From assembly GCA_964011275.1 (NCBI GenBank), contig CAXGOB010000012.1, forward strand, positions 1-64,000: a stretch of 64,000 nucleotides of DNA, given 5' to 3'. Each line of letters begins with the position of its first letter. Within the stretch, counting starts at the first letter, position 1. The translations under genes were made by a program, and so were the position numbers. This stretch comes from UBA7328 sp002471345. Lineage in GTDB: Bacteria > Bacteroidota > Bacteroidia > Chitinophagales > Saprospiraceae. Of this stretch, positions 1 through 8,679 are shown piece by piece. The notes beneath the pieces are model-generated. The model was not told where the DNA came from and searched no databases. It worked only from the letters and a program-made list of their open reading frames with translations.

Positions 1-714
1 AATTCAGGAGTGATAAGATATGTCTCTGTGAGACATGGAGGGACTCTTATAGGTGAAGGCAATGAGATCAATGGAATTACATTAGGGGGTGTAGGTGCAG
101 GAACTATAATAGAAAATGTTGAAGTCATTGCTAATGTGGATGACGGAATTGAATTCTTTGGAGGTTCAGTAAATGTGAAAAACGCTATAGTTTGGGCTCA
201 AGGTGACGATGCTTTTGATATCGATCAATCTTTCTCAGGTACAGTAGATAATTATGTAACAGTAGCGGGTGCAGGTTCAGATCATTCATTTGAAATAGAT
301 GGTCCAGAGTCTGACGCTAATCCTGATGGAAGGTTTACCATGATGAATGGTACAGCTATAGGCTCCCTTGATGCTGCAAAAGGAGAAATGCAAGATTGGA
401 GAAGTAATGCTCAAGGCACAATAATGAACACTTACTTCTTCAATTATAATAGCTCTGCAGATATTGAATTGGACAATGATGAAGTTTCTACAAATTTTGG
501 AGATGGCAAAATTGTAATCTCAGGATGTGAATTTACTCTAACTAGTGGAACTACACTTGCTGATGTAGCGGCAGATAAAGCAACCACTCCACAAGGTGAT
601 TTTGATTTTTATTTAACTGATAATAACGCTACTGTGGCTGCAGGAGCAGCAACAGTTGGAGCCGATTTGAGTGTATTTGATTGGACATATACAAAAGCCA
701 ATAACGGAATATAA
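1..714 (+). CDS. Beta-helix-like secreted protein, C-terminal part (5' end outside window)
   Basis: The frame is open from base 1 (reading N-S-G before the GTG at 10), so the gene starts before the window and only about 237 C-terminal residues are present. The visible part is rich in Gly, Asp, Asn and Val, with short strand-turn repeats such as IRYVSVRHGG, IIENVEV and GDDAFDID. That pattern fits right-handed parallel beta-helix surface or secreted proteins of Bacteroidota. No T9SS tail is recognisable at the C-terminus (YTKANNGI). An intrinsic terminator follows at once, and a TonB-dependent receptor starts 73 bp downstream, so the two may be functionally paired. The exact function is unknown. 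Confidence 0.7.
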   Translation, partial: NSGVIRYVSVRHGGTLIGEGNEINGITLGGVGAGTIIENVEVIANVDDGIEFFGGSVNVKNAIVWAQGDDAFDIDQSFSGTVDNYVTVAGAGSDHSFEIDGPESDANPDGRFTMMNGTAIGSLDAAKGEMQDWRSNAQGTIMNTYFFNYNSSADIELDNDEVSTNFGDGKIVISGCEFTLTSGTTLADVAADKATTPQGDFDFYLTDNNATVAAGAATVGADLSVFDWTYTKANNGI

Positions 715-723
715 AGACACAAA

Positions 724-765
724 CACCTCGGGGAACTTAATTACATTCTTCGAGGTGCTTTTTTA
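724..765 (+). terminator. Rho-independent terminator after the beta-helix-like gene
   Basis: CACCTCG at 724-730 pairs with CGAGGTG at 751-757, and the stem can be extended by GGGAA/TTCTT with G-T wobbles. A run of T follows from 759. It lies 10 bp after the stop codon and separates this gene from the receptor gene. Confidence 0.85.
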
Positions 766-786
766 AAAAATAAAATTTAAGTTGTT

Positions 787-3603
787 GTGATAAAATCTTT
801 TCAAACCATACTTTTTGTAGTATTCTCTGCCATCATCTTAAGCGGACAAGGAACCGTAAGAGGCACCATTACAGATGGCACTACAGGAGAAACCATACCT
901 TTTGCCAATGTTCTAGTAGCTGAAACTCAAACAGGTACTACATCCGACCTAGACGGTGTATATGAACTTTCTCTAGAGGCTGGCACTTATAATGTTGAAT
1001 TTTCATTTTTGGGCTACGGTACTTCTCATGTGAGTGATATCATAGTAGAAGAAGGAAAAGTCAATGTATTAGATATAGTATTAGAAGAGGAAAGCGAAGT
1101 ACTAGAAGAAGTAGTTATCAAAGCTGCTACTATTAAAAATACAGAAGCTGCTATTCTTACAATTCAAAGAAAAAGTCCAAACCTACTGGATGGTATCTCA
1201 TCACAAACATTTAGAAAAATTGGAGATAGTGATGCCGCATCTGCGATAAAAAGAGTAACAGGAGTATCAGTAGAAGGAGGTAAATATGTGTATGTCAGGG
1301 GTTTAGGGGATAGGTACACTAAGAATACATTAAATGGAATGGAAATCCCAGGATTGGATCCTGATAGAAATACCGTACAGATGGACCTTTTCCCAAGCAA
1401 TCTTATTGATAATATCATAGTGCTAAAAACTTTTACTCCTGACCAACCAGGAGATTTTACTGGAGGATTGGTAGATATAATTACCAAGAGTTTTCCTGAT
1501 GAAGAGACTTTGGATGTTTCAGTAGGGTTTGGATATAACCCTCAAATGAATTTAAATAGAAACTTTCTTTCACATAAAGGAAGCAGTACAGACAAATTCG
1601 GATTTGACAATGGCCAGAGACAATTGCCATACTCACCAAATCAAATCTTTCCTTTAAGAGTAAAGCAAAGTCCATTGTTAAGTGATTTGACTAGACAATT
1701 CAACAGTTCGATGGCTAGTCAACGAAGAAATAGTTTTTTGGATCAGAGCTACTCTTTGGCATATGGTAATCAGTACTCTATGAAAGGAGGACTCAAGGTA
1801 GGGTTTAACCTAGCTCTTAATTATAAAAATGATATCACTTATTATGATGAAGTATTCTTTGGTGACTATATCAAGCCTACTAGAACGGAAAGTGAGTTAT
1901 TGACAAGTAAAACCACAAATGGTGAATTAGGTAATAATAATGTCTTGTTGAGCGGACTAATGGGAGTAGCCTTAAAAGCTAAAAACCACAAAGTTTCACT
2001 CGATATTATCAGAATTCAGAATGGGGAGAGCCAAACTGCAAAATCAGTGCAAGAGGAATTCATTTTTAATCAAACTGAAATTGACAAGACAAATCTGGAA
2101 TATGCCGAAAGATCCATTACGAATATTTTGTTAAAAACTAAGCATAGCTTTTTTGAAGATAAATTCAATGTAGAATTCAAAGTTGCTCCTACACTTTCAA
2201 GAGTAAACGAACCAGATATTAGATTCACCTCGTACTTAATAGATGAAGATACGGGTAACTATCAGTATAGCCCATCTGATGGAGCACAAACATTTAGAGT
2301 GTTCCGAAATCTAGAAGAAAAGAGTATCGGATCCAGAATAGACCTTACTAATAAATTTACTATTGGTGGAAGAGACAGTAAAGTAAAATATGGCCTAAAT
2401 GGAACATATAAAGAAAGAACATTCAATATTTACAACTATGAAATAGGGTTTTTCGGATCATTCAGATATGATTTTACTGGTAATCCAGATGAATTCTTTT
2501 TTGATGAAAATGTATATGACCCAGATGATTCTTTTGGATCATTTGTATCAGGAAATTTTCAGGAGTCTAATCAATTTGAAGCAAACCAATTAATCCTTGC
2601 TGGATATGCCATGCATGAAGCACAACTTTCTGATAGATTCAGAGTGATATATGGAGCCCGATATGAGAAAACAGAAAATAAATATACAGGAGTAAGATCT
2701 GATGGGTCTGATAGGTTTGATAATAGAACGGTACTCGATGTTACAGATATTCTACCATCAGCTAATGTGGTCTATTCATTTAATGACATGACAAACTTTA
2801 GAGCATCGTTTAGTTCAACAGTGGCTAGACCCTCATTTAAAGAAAAATCAACAGCACAGATTCAAGATAGAATATCTGGAAGAACATTTATTGGTAATCT
2901 TGATTTAGAAAGAACAAACATTAACAATTTTGATTTGAGATGGGAGAAATTCATGTCAGGTGGGCAGATAGTTTCAGTTAGTGGGTTTTACAAAGGATTT
3001 AAAAACCCAATCGAATTGGTTTCTTTCGATGATACTGCCCCTAATAACTTCACTCCTAGAAATGTAGGTGATGCATCAGTTCTTGGTTTAGAACTAGAAG
3101 TAAGAAAAAAATTAGATTTCACCAATGATCCTATTTTATCGAGAATTACAATGGGACTTAATGTCACTGCTGTAAAGTCTCATGTGCAGATGAATGATGC
3201 AGAATTTGAATCTAGATCAGAATTTGCAAGGGAAGGAGAGCAAATTGATAGAAACAGACAAATGGTGGGTCAGTCACCTTTCATTATTAACGGTTTAATT
3301 TCTTATAACGGTTTAGACAATGGATGGGAGAGCACATTAAGCTATAACGTACAAGGCAAAAGACTTGCAATAGTAGGAATAGGACAAGTACCTGATGTAT
3401 ATGAAAGCTCTTTTCACAGTTTAAATCTTAAAGTCTCAAAGAAAATAGGAAGAGATTATAGGTGGAGAGCTTCAGTCAAAATGGATAACATTCTAGATGA
3501 TAATAAGCAAAAGGTATTTCAATCTTATCAAGCTACTGATCAGATATTTGAAAATTTCAATCCTTCGCGCACATTTAGTTTAAGCCTTGGATACAGAATG
3601 TAG
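787..3603 (+). CDS. TonB-dependent receptor with carboxypeptidase-like regulatory domain
   Basis: A 938-residue outer-membrane receptor with a GTG start. Residues 1-20 form a signal peptide ending near SGQ. Residues about 21-105 are a CarboxypepD_reg-like beta-sandwich (GTVRGTITDGTTGETIPFANV). A TonB plug follows at about 125-240 (VKGVSVEGG-type region, RNTVQMDLFP, GDFTGGLVDI), then a long beta-barrel rich in aromatic/Asn strands to the C-terminus (FSLSLGYRM). It is not a SusC-type protein: no SusD partner is adjacent and the SusC signature is absent. The substrate is unknown. It is separated from the preceding gene by a terminator, so it probably has its own promoter. Confidence 0.9.
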   Translation: MIKSFQTILFVVFSAIILSGQGTVRGTITDGTTGETIPFANVLVAETQTGTTSDLDGVYELSLEAGTYNVEFSFLGYGTSHVSDIIVEEGKVNVLDIVLEEESEVLEEVVIKAATIKNTEAAILTIQRKSPNLLDGISSQTFRKIGDSDAASAIKRVTGVSVEGGKYVYVRGLGDRYTKNTLNGMEIPGLDPDRNTVQMDLFPSNLIDNIIVLKTFTPDQPGDFTGGLVDIITKSFPDEETLDVSVGFGYNPQMNLNRNFLSHKGSSTDKFGFDNGQRQLPYSPNQIFPLRVKQSPLLSDLTRQFNSSMASQRRNSFLDQSYSLAYGNQYSMKGGLKVGFNLALNYKNDITYYDEVFFGDYIKPTRTESELLTSKTTNGELGNNNVLLSGLMGVALKAKNHKVSLDIIRIQNGESQTAKSVQEEFIFNQTEIDKTNLEYAERSITNILLKTKHSFFEDKFNVEFKVAPTLSRVNEPDIRFTSYLIDEDTGNYQYSPSDGAQTFRVFRNLEEKSIGSRIDLTNKFTIGGRDSKVKYGLNGTYKERTFNIYNYEIGFFGSFRYDFTGNPDEFFFDENVYDPDDSFGSFVSGNFQESNQFEANQLILAGYAMHEAQLSDRFRVIYGARYEKTENKYTGVRSDGSDRFDNRTVLDVTDILPSANVVYSFNDMTNFRASFSSTVARPSFKEKSTAQIQDRISGRTFIGNLDLERTNINNFDLRWEKFMSGGQIVSVSGFYKGFKNPIELVSFDDTAPNNFTPRNVGDASVLGLELEVRKKLDFTNDPILSRITMGLNVTAVKSHVQMNDAEFESRSEFAREGEQIDRNRQMVGQSPFIINGLISYNGLDNGWESTLSYNVQGKRLAIVGIGQVPDVYESSFHSLNLKVSKKIGRDYRWRASVKMDNILDDNKQKVFQSYQATDQIFENFNPSRTFSLSLGYRM

Positions 3604-3649
3604 TAGACTAGAGATTGTAGAAGAAGTAATTTATCACAACACGAATAGT

Positions 3650-3680
3650 GGGTTGTTCATTAAATGAACAGCCCTTTATT
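3650..3680 (+). terminator. Intrinsic terminator after the TonB-dependent receptor
   Basis: GGGTTGTTCAT at 3650-3660 pairs with ATGAACAGCCC at 3664-3674 (11 bp with one G-T pair, 3-base loop), followed by TTTATTACTTT. It lies between the convergent receptor and CBS genes and mainly fits plus-strand transcription. Confidence 0.85.
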
Positions 3681-3692
3681 ACTTTATTTAAC

Positions 3693-4157
3693 TTACCAAG
3701 TGCTGGTCTTCATTTCCTTAATTGCCCTTAATATATCTCTTCTACTAATTTGACCTACTAATTTTCCACCATCATCTAACACTAGTAACCTCTTATACGG
3801 AGTCCTTAAAAATATGTTGGCCACATCCAAAATGTCTTCATTGACAGTAATGGTTTTCATCACATTAGACATATAATTGGCCACAGTTTCTTTAGACACT
3901 GGATGATTATACATAGCACCTCCAACAAGAGTATTTAGGCAATCCTTGTCATCAATGAGTCCTACAACCTCCTTCTTTTCATTGAGTACTGGAGCACCTG
4001 TTATTCTATTTTTGAGAAGAGAAGCAATTACTTCACTTATCTCTGTTTCAGGAGTGAATGTGATCAATTTACGTACCATGTATTCCGTAACAGGTGGCGC
4101 TTTTAATTGTCTACTCTTGATTTCAGGGGTGGCGATTTTGTTTTTAAAATTTTTCAT
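3693..4157 (-). CDS. CBS-domain pair protein
   Basis: A small cytosolic protein of 154 residues made almost entirely of two CBS motifs: about 30-82 (VRKLITFTPETEISEV to GLIDDKDCLN) and about 92-150 (MKTITVNEDILDVANIFL to GQISRRDILRAI). Tandem CBS domains bind adenine nucleotides and act as regulatory modules. Stand-alone versions in Bacteroidota have no defined partner. The ATG at 4157 gives a basic N-terminal tail (MKNFKNK). No operon partner is adjacent, and the gene converges on the receptor gene. Confidence 0.88.
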   Translation of the reverse strand: MKNFKNKIATPEIKSRQLKAPPVTEYMVRKLITFTPETEISEVIASLLKNRITGAPVLNEKKEVVGLIDDKDCLNTLVGGAMYNHPVSKETVANYMSNVMKTITVNEDILDVANIFLRTPYKRLLVLDDGGKLVGQISRRDILRAIKEMKTSTW

Positions 4158-4362
4158 AGGTCAATTTATACTGGGTGTAGAAAACCATAAAGAGGTATAC
4201 CAAGTTTCTTAAAATAAGCAATTAGCACCACAACAACAATTATAATTTGGCAAAAAATATAATTATTCAATATTATATTAAATAATTATAGATATAACAA
4301 AGAATTTTATACTATACCTTTGTCAAATCCAAGAACTCAACTTAGCAGTGTATACCAATGGC

Positions 4363-6684
4363 CTAAAAAGGATAATTAATGGCAAAATTGATATTACCTA
4401 AAGGAAAAGAATTGTATTTGCTATTAAACGCACTATAGCTTCCTGTCTCTGGATCTGGAAATGGGTTACGCAGTTTATATCCCATGTCAAAACGAAGAAT
4501 AAAATAAGTCAAATCGAATCGAAGCCCCCACCCTGTTCCGACTGCTATTTGCTTTAAAAAATCTGGACCCAGTTTTCTTATATCTCCTGTTTCCCCTTTG
4601 AGAGCCCAAACATTTCCCGCATCTAAAAAGACAGCTCCATCCATGAGCCAAAATAGTTTGAACCTATATTCTGCACTAAAATCTAGTTTAAAATCACCTG
4701 ATGCAAAAGGAGGAACATCTTGAAGTCCTAAAATATATTCTGTATCACCCCCAGCTCCTAATTCTCTCAATCGCCATGCTCTAAGACTATTTGGTCCTCC
4801 TACAAAAAACTGTTTAATAAATGGTACTGCACCATCGGCTATAATACTTTCATCAGCACCATAAGGAAGAGCAGCTCCAATATTAAATCTCATTGCAAAT
4901 ACCCGCTTTCCTCTAAACTTTTTATAAAATCTGAGTTCGTTTTCTAATCGAATAAATTTTGCAAAATTGACACTAGACAACTGCCAGTATTTATTATCTC
5001 CTTCAAACACATTCACCAATGAGTTAAGTAGATAGTTTTCTAACCCACTCACTTCAAAATTGCTAATTATGGCAAATTGAGTACGTTTTGAAGTTTCTTT
5101 TGACAGTTGATAAAAGCTAATATCCCTAAATAAGATTCCTGTGAAAAGCTGACTTGTAAAACTCTTTTCTAACAATGGATTACTAATTAAAAATCGATCT
5201 CTGAAAAGAGAATCAATTGCAACATTCACATAATTGAACCCTAGCTGATTATACCTAATTCTAGTGCGGGTAGAAGGTTGATAATTGTAAGACCATGAAG
5301 CATTGAACGAATTAAGTCTATAGAGATCAAAAATGTCGCTATATCGATAATTCACATTTAGTTCTGTGGTAGTCTCATTCTTAAAATTATCATAGGCTTT
5401 GTCCTTAACAATATTCAGTTTATTCAAAAATCGAGCAAAATTGAATAGCTCTACATTTCGAGGTATCTCAACTGTATTGTCCAATTGAAAAGTTATAGTA
5501 TTTGGGTCTATCCTTGGAAAATTCGAAAAATCAAATTCAAAAGTTCCTTCTAAATCAATTAGATACCGATATGCACGTTGCAGAAAGTTTCTGTTTTCAA
5601 AATTGACAGTTGAATTAAATCCTAAAAGGTTATTTCTTCCCCCTGCACTGAATGTGGAATAAAACAAATTTGTTCCTGCATCAAACCCCCATTTGTTTTG
5701 TCGCGGTGTGAGAAAAATGTCAAAATTTATAGTAGAATCTCCTTTTTGACTTACACTAGGATTTATAATGGCAAAACGATATGGACTTAGTGCTGTAAGT
5801 TTGGAGTATGTTTTAGACTCCATACTCTTCCTATACATAGCTCCTTTCTCCAAGCCTATGGCTTTGGCAATTCCACTCGGTCTTACTTTGAAATCATCAC
5901 CTCTCGCTACAAAAGTTACCCCATCAAGAGTATCGGTTTTACCTACAAGATCATATTCTCCATTCAGATGATCAGTGTATACATTGATATCTCCTACATT
6001 ATAACGTTTATGTACTTCATCAGGGCCAGGTTTATAGATATGAACATCTATAATCACATTACCAATCCTTGTACTATCTCCTCTAAATTCAATGAAATTT
6101 TTGGTGAAATTTGCATATCCGTTATTCTGTAAAATGGACACTATTCTGTCTTTTTCCTTTCCAAATGTCTCTGCATCTAGAGGTTCTCCTCTATTTATTG
6201 ATTTTACTGAGGGAGAATTAGTCAAAATGCTCAAAAGTGCCTTATCATCGGAGCTATACCTGAGTGAATCGATAAAATACTGTGGACCGGTCTCTACATA
6301 ATAGGTGACTTCCATCCCCCCTTCACCATTGACAAGGGCATTGTAAGTGACACTGGCAGCATAAAAACCCTTTCTGTTGACTAGTAAATTTTGAAAGTCC
6401 TCTCTCGTCTTCTCAGAGAGGTCGTCACTATATTTGGTATATCGTCCACTCCATGTACGGGGGTTAAATACCTTGACTTTAATAGGAGCTTGTTTATACA
6501 AAGATTCAAGACTTAATTTTAAATCTCCTTTTCTTTTTCCCTTGATATCGGTTATGAGGTTGAGTTTATTTTTAGCTAGAGCGATATCGCCTTCTTTTAC
6601 ATTTCGAGTAGTCACGCATGACATCATGGTCATTAATACCAAGGACATGAACACATAAATGCTGAAAGAATTAGTTTTGAACAT
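4363..6684 (-). CDS. tamL: TamL-like lipidated BamA/TamA-family outer-membrane protein
   Basis: An Omp85-superfamily protein of about 773 residues. The longer frame from 6711 uses TTG, but the ATG at 6684 gives a clean lipoprotein signal (MFKTNSFS... MMSC, Cys23), so I choose that. The N-terminal third looks like POTRA-type domains (YNALVNGEGGMEVTYYVETG, VIIDVHIYKPG). From about residue 330 the sequence is a beta-barrel of alternating aromatic strands ending in Phe (INFAINYPF). Known family: Bacteroidota carry TamL, a lipid-anchored TamA relative that works with TamB in outer-membrane biogenesis. No tamB is adjacent here. The start lies only 26 bp from that of the divergent methyltransferase gene. 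Confidence 0.85.
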   Translation of the reverse strand: MFKTNSFSIYVFMSLVLMTMMSCVTTRNVKEGDIALAKNKLNLITDIKGKRKGDLKLSLESLYKQAPIKVKVFNPRTWSGRYTKYSDDLSEKTREDFQNLLVNRKGFYAASVTYNALVNGEGGMEVTYYVETGPQYFIDSLRYSSDDKALLSILTNSPSVKSINRGEPLDAETFGKEKDRIVSILQNNGYANFTKNFIEFRGDSTRIGNVIIDVHIYKPGPDEVHKRYNVGDINVYTDHLNGEYDLVGKTDTLDGVTFVARGDDFKVRPSGIAKAIGLEKGAMYRKSMESKTYSKLTALSPYRFAIINPSVSQKGDSTINFDIFLTPRQNKWGFDAGTNLFYSTFSAGGRNNLLGFNSTVNFENRNFLQRAYRYLIDLEGTFEFDFSNFPRIDPNTITFQLDNTVEIPRNVELFNFARFLNKLNIVKDKAYDNFKNETTTELNVNYRYSDIFDLYRLNSFNASWSYNYQPSTRTRIRYNQLGFNYVNVAIDSLFRDRFLISNPLLEKSFTSQLFTGILFRDISFYQLSKETSKRTQFAIISNFEVSGLENYLLNSLVNVFEGDNKYWQLSSVNFAKFIRLENELRFYKKFRGKRVFAMRFNIGAALPYGADESIIADGAVPFIKQFFVGGPNSLRAWRLRELGAGGDTEYILGLQDVPPFASGDFKLDFSAEYRFKLFWLMDGAVFLDAGNVWALKGETGDIRKLGPDFLKQIAVGTGWGLRFDLTYFILRFDMGYKLRNPFPDPETGSYSAFNSKYNSFPLGNINFAINYPF

Positions 6685-6710
6685 ATAATTTATAGAAATC
6701 GCTATTTTCA

Positions 6711-7439
6711 ATGCTATCTAAAAATCAAGCAAAGATCATCCAATCGCTGAGGCTTAAAAAGTTCAGACAAAAGTATAATTTATTTGTGGCAGAAGGAATG
6801 AAGACATTGCAAACCATCATCCTTTCTGATCAATACAAAATAAAAACACTTTATTTCACTAAGCCTTTAGACTTTAACATTAAAAATGAACATGAAATTA
6901 CTCAGGTCTCTATTGATGAACGCACGATGAAATCAATTTCTTTCCTAAATAACCCTTCGAATGTTTTAGCACTAGTAGAAACCCTGACTCCAGAACAAAT
7001 TGATTGGCAAAAAGGAATCTATCTGGATGGTGTTCAAGATCCTGGGAATGTGGGCACCATCATCAGAATAGCAGATTGGTATGGGTATGATGCAGTGATT
7101 AGATCCCCTGATTCTGCTGATTTTTATAACCCAAAAGTGATTCAAAGTACAATGGGAGCATTTGCCAATGTCCATTTAATTGAAATGAAAAGGGAGGAAC
7201 TATTAGTTACTGATATGCAACTTCTTGCAGCTGATATGTATGGAATATCTACTGATCAAGTTAAACCTGCCCGTTCTTATACTCTAATTATGGGAAGTGA
7301 AGGTCAAGGACTGAGCAAAACCTTTGCAGATAATGCTGATCTACTGAAAATTAGCATTGTTGGAAATAAAGACAGAGTATCTGAAAGCTTAAATGTTTCA
7401 GTGGCTACAGGAATAATTTGTGAAAGTTTAAAAGAATAA
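6711..7439 (+). CDS. TrmH/SpoU-family RNA 2'-O-methyltransferase
   Basis: A SPOUT-class enzyme of 242 residues that would methylate ribose 2'-OH in rRNA or tRNA using SAM. An N-terminal substrate-binding segment (1-95, ending NPSNVLALVE) precedes the knotted catalytic domain. All three SpoU motifs are visible: motif 1 VQDPGNVGTIIRIADW (N and R conserved), motif 2 LIMGSEGQGLS, and motif 3 ISIVGNKDRVSESLNVSVA. The ATG at 6711 faces the tamL-like gene across 26 bp, so both promoters must reach into the opposing coding sequence. The precise RNA target cannot be told from sequence. Confidence 0.92.
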   Translation: MLSKNQAKIIQSLRLKKFRQKYNLFVAEGMKTLQTIILSDQYKIKTLYFTKPLDFNIKNEHEITQVSIDERTMKSISFLNNPSNVLALVETLTPEQIDWQKGIYLDGVQDPGNVGTIIRIADWYGYDAVIRSPDSADFYNPKVIQSTMGAFANVHLIEMKREELLVTDMQLLAADMYGISTDQVKPARSYTLIMGSEGQGLSKTFADNADLLKISIVGNKDRVSESLNVSVATGIICESLKE

Positions 7440-7558
7440 GCAGTTAAAATTTCAAATTATAAGTTGGATTAATTACTCAACAAGATGAAGTAACAAAGTA
7501 AAATCTATTTTTAAACCTTGTTTCTTTCTCTTTCCTCCTTAATCTGACTTCTATAAAA

Positions 7559-8668
7559 TCAAATCACCTGTAAGATGGCTTGTTCTAGATTATATCGTGG
7601 ATTTACCGCTGCGATCTTACCATCTCTATCGATGAGGTAAGTTTGAGGAATACTTCTTACTCCATACATCGCCGCTGCCTTTGAATCCCATTTTTTAAGA
7701 TCACTCACATGGCTATCCCATTTTAGATTATCTTTTTGGATTGCATCTACCCATCTCTGCTTTGACCTCTGAATTTGTGAATCTACTTGACCACTTGCTG
7801 CAAATCTTTGTTTTGTACGAGAATCCAAACCATCTAGAGAAACACTATATACAGTAAAACCTTTTTCTTTATACTTATCATAAGTCTTCACGACTTTAGG
7901 GTTATCTCTTCTACAAGGTCCACACCAACTAGCCCAAAAGTCCAACAAAACAATATTTCCTCTGAGGTCAGAAAGTTTTCTGGTTTTGCCATCAGGTCCA
8001 GGAAGTTCTATGTCAGGAGCTATTTCTCCGATGCGAACTTTATTTAATGCTTGTTGTCGCATATATTCCTTATTCATTCCATCTGCCATGACCAAATATT
8101 CATTTGCCATAGATTCATCTGGCATTGCTTCCTTTATCTTTTGTGATAACTCGACATGCAATGGTGTAAACTCTATACTCCCTCCAAAAAGCATCAATGC
8201 TATGGGTAATGCGATTTCAGCAGAAGCCTCATTTTGAATAAAAGATTGAATCTCAGCAACAGATTTTGTTCTCTTTCCAAACCCACCCATTATATCAAGA
8301 AAATCTGCAGTTTGTGTAGATCCATCCACTTTATAAGAGAATTTGTTGAATTCGGCTAAGTCACCTGTGATATTGACTCTAGATTCACTGCCATCGAGTA
8401 TGAGATATGCAGATTTAGCACCCAATCTTACTCTATAGTATCCCTTACCTGGATTTTCCTCTAATTCGATTTTAAATGATCCACTTCCACTAGTTTCTCC
8501 TTTTTCTATGGTCATACTTTCACTGGAGATGAAATTAAACTCATCCAGATAGACCCCTATATTATTAGCACCAGCTATGTCTCCTTTGATTTCAAAGGCT
8601 GCTCCACCACAAGATATCATCATAGTGGAAAGACATATGGCTAAAAAGAAATAGTAAAGCTTATTCAT
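7559..8668 (-). CDS. DUF4369-TlpA family thiol-disulfide oxidoreductase lipoprotein
   Basis: A periplasmic lipoprotein of 369 residues. The signal peptide ends with MMISC (Cys20 lipidated). A DUF4369-type beta domain covers about 23-115, then a helical linker, then a thioredoxin/TlpA fold from about 212. The active site is WASWCGPC with Cys249 and Cys252, and the cis-Pro loop is SIPQTYLID. It probably reduces or isomerises disulfides in the periplasm. It starts 11 bp after the purL stop, so it is probably co-transcribed with purL, although the functions are unrelated. Confidence 0.92.
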   Translation of the reverse strand: MNKLYYFFLAICLSTMMISCGGAAFEIKGDIAGANNIGVYLDEFNFISSESMTIEKGETSGSGSFKIELEENPGKGYYRVRLGAKSAYLILDGSESRVNITGDLAEFNKFSYKVDGSTQTADFLDIMGGFGKRTKSVAEIQSFIQNEASAEIALPIALMLFGGSIEFTPLHVELSQKIKEAMPDESMANEYLVMADGMNKEYMRQQALNKVRIGEIAPDIELPGPDGKTRKLSDLRGNIVLLDFWASWCGPCRRDNPKVVKTYDKYKEKGFTVYSVSLDGLDSRTKQRFAASGQVDSQIQRSKQRWVDAIQKDNLKWDSHVSDLKKWDSKAAAMYGVRSIPQTYLIDRDGKIAAVNPRYNLEQAILQVI

Positions 8669-8679
8669 TACTCTAAGAA

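Noticed and set aside
3946..4212. 88-residue plus-strand frame over the CBS gene
   Set aside because: It is antisense to a clear CBS-domain protein.
4315..4322. TACCTTTG, a match to the Bacteroidota -7 promoter box on the plus strand
   Set aside because: No -33 partner was visible and it would only produce antisense RNA to the tamL-like gene.
4158..4362. Possible small gene between the CBS and tamL-like genes
   Set aside because: Only an AT-rich spacer without a frame or hairpin of note.
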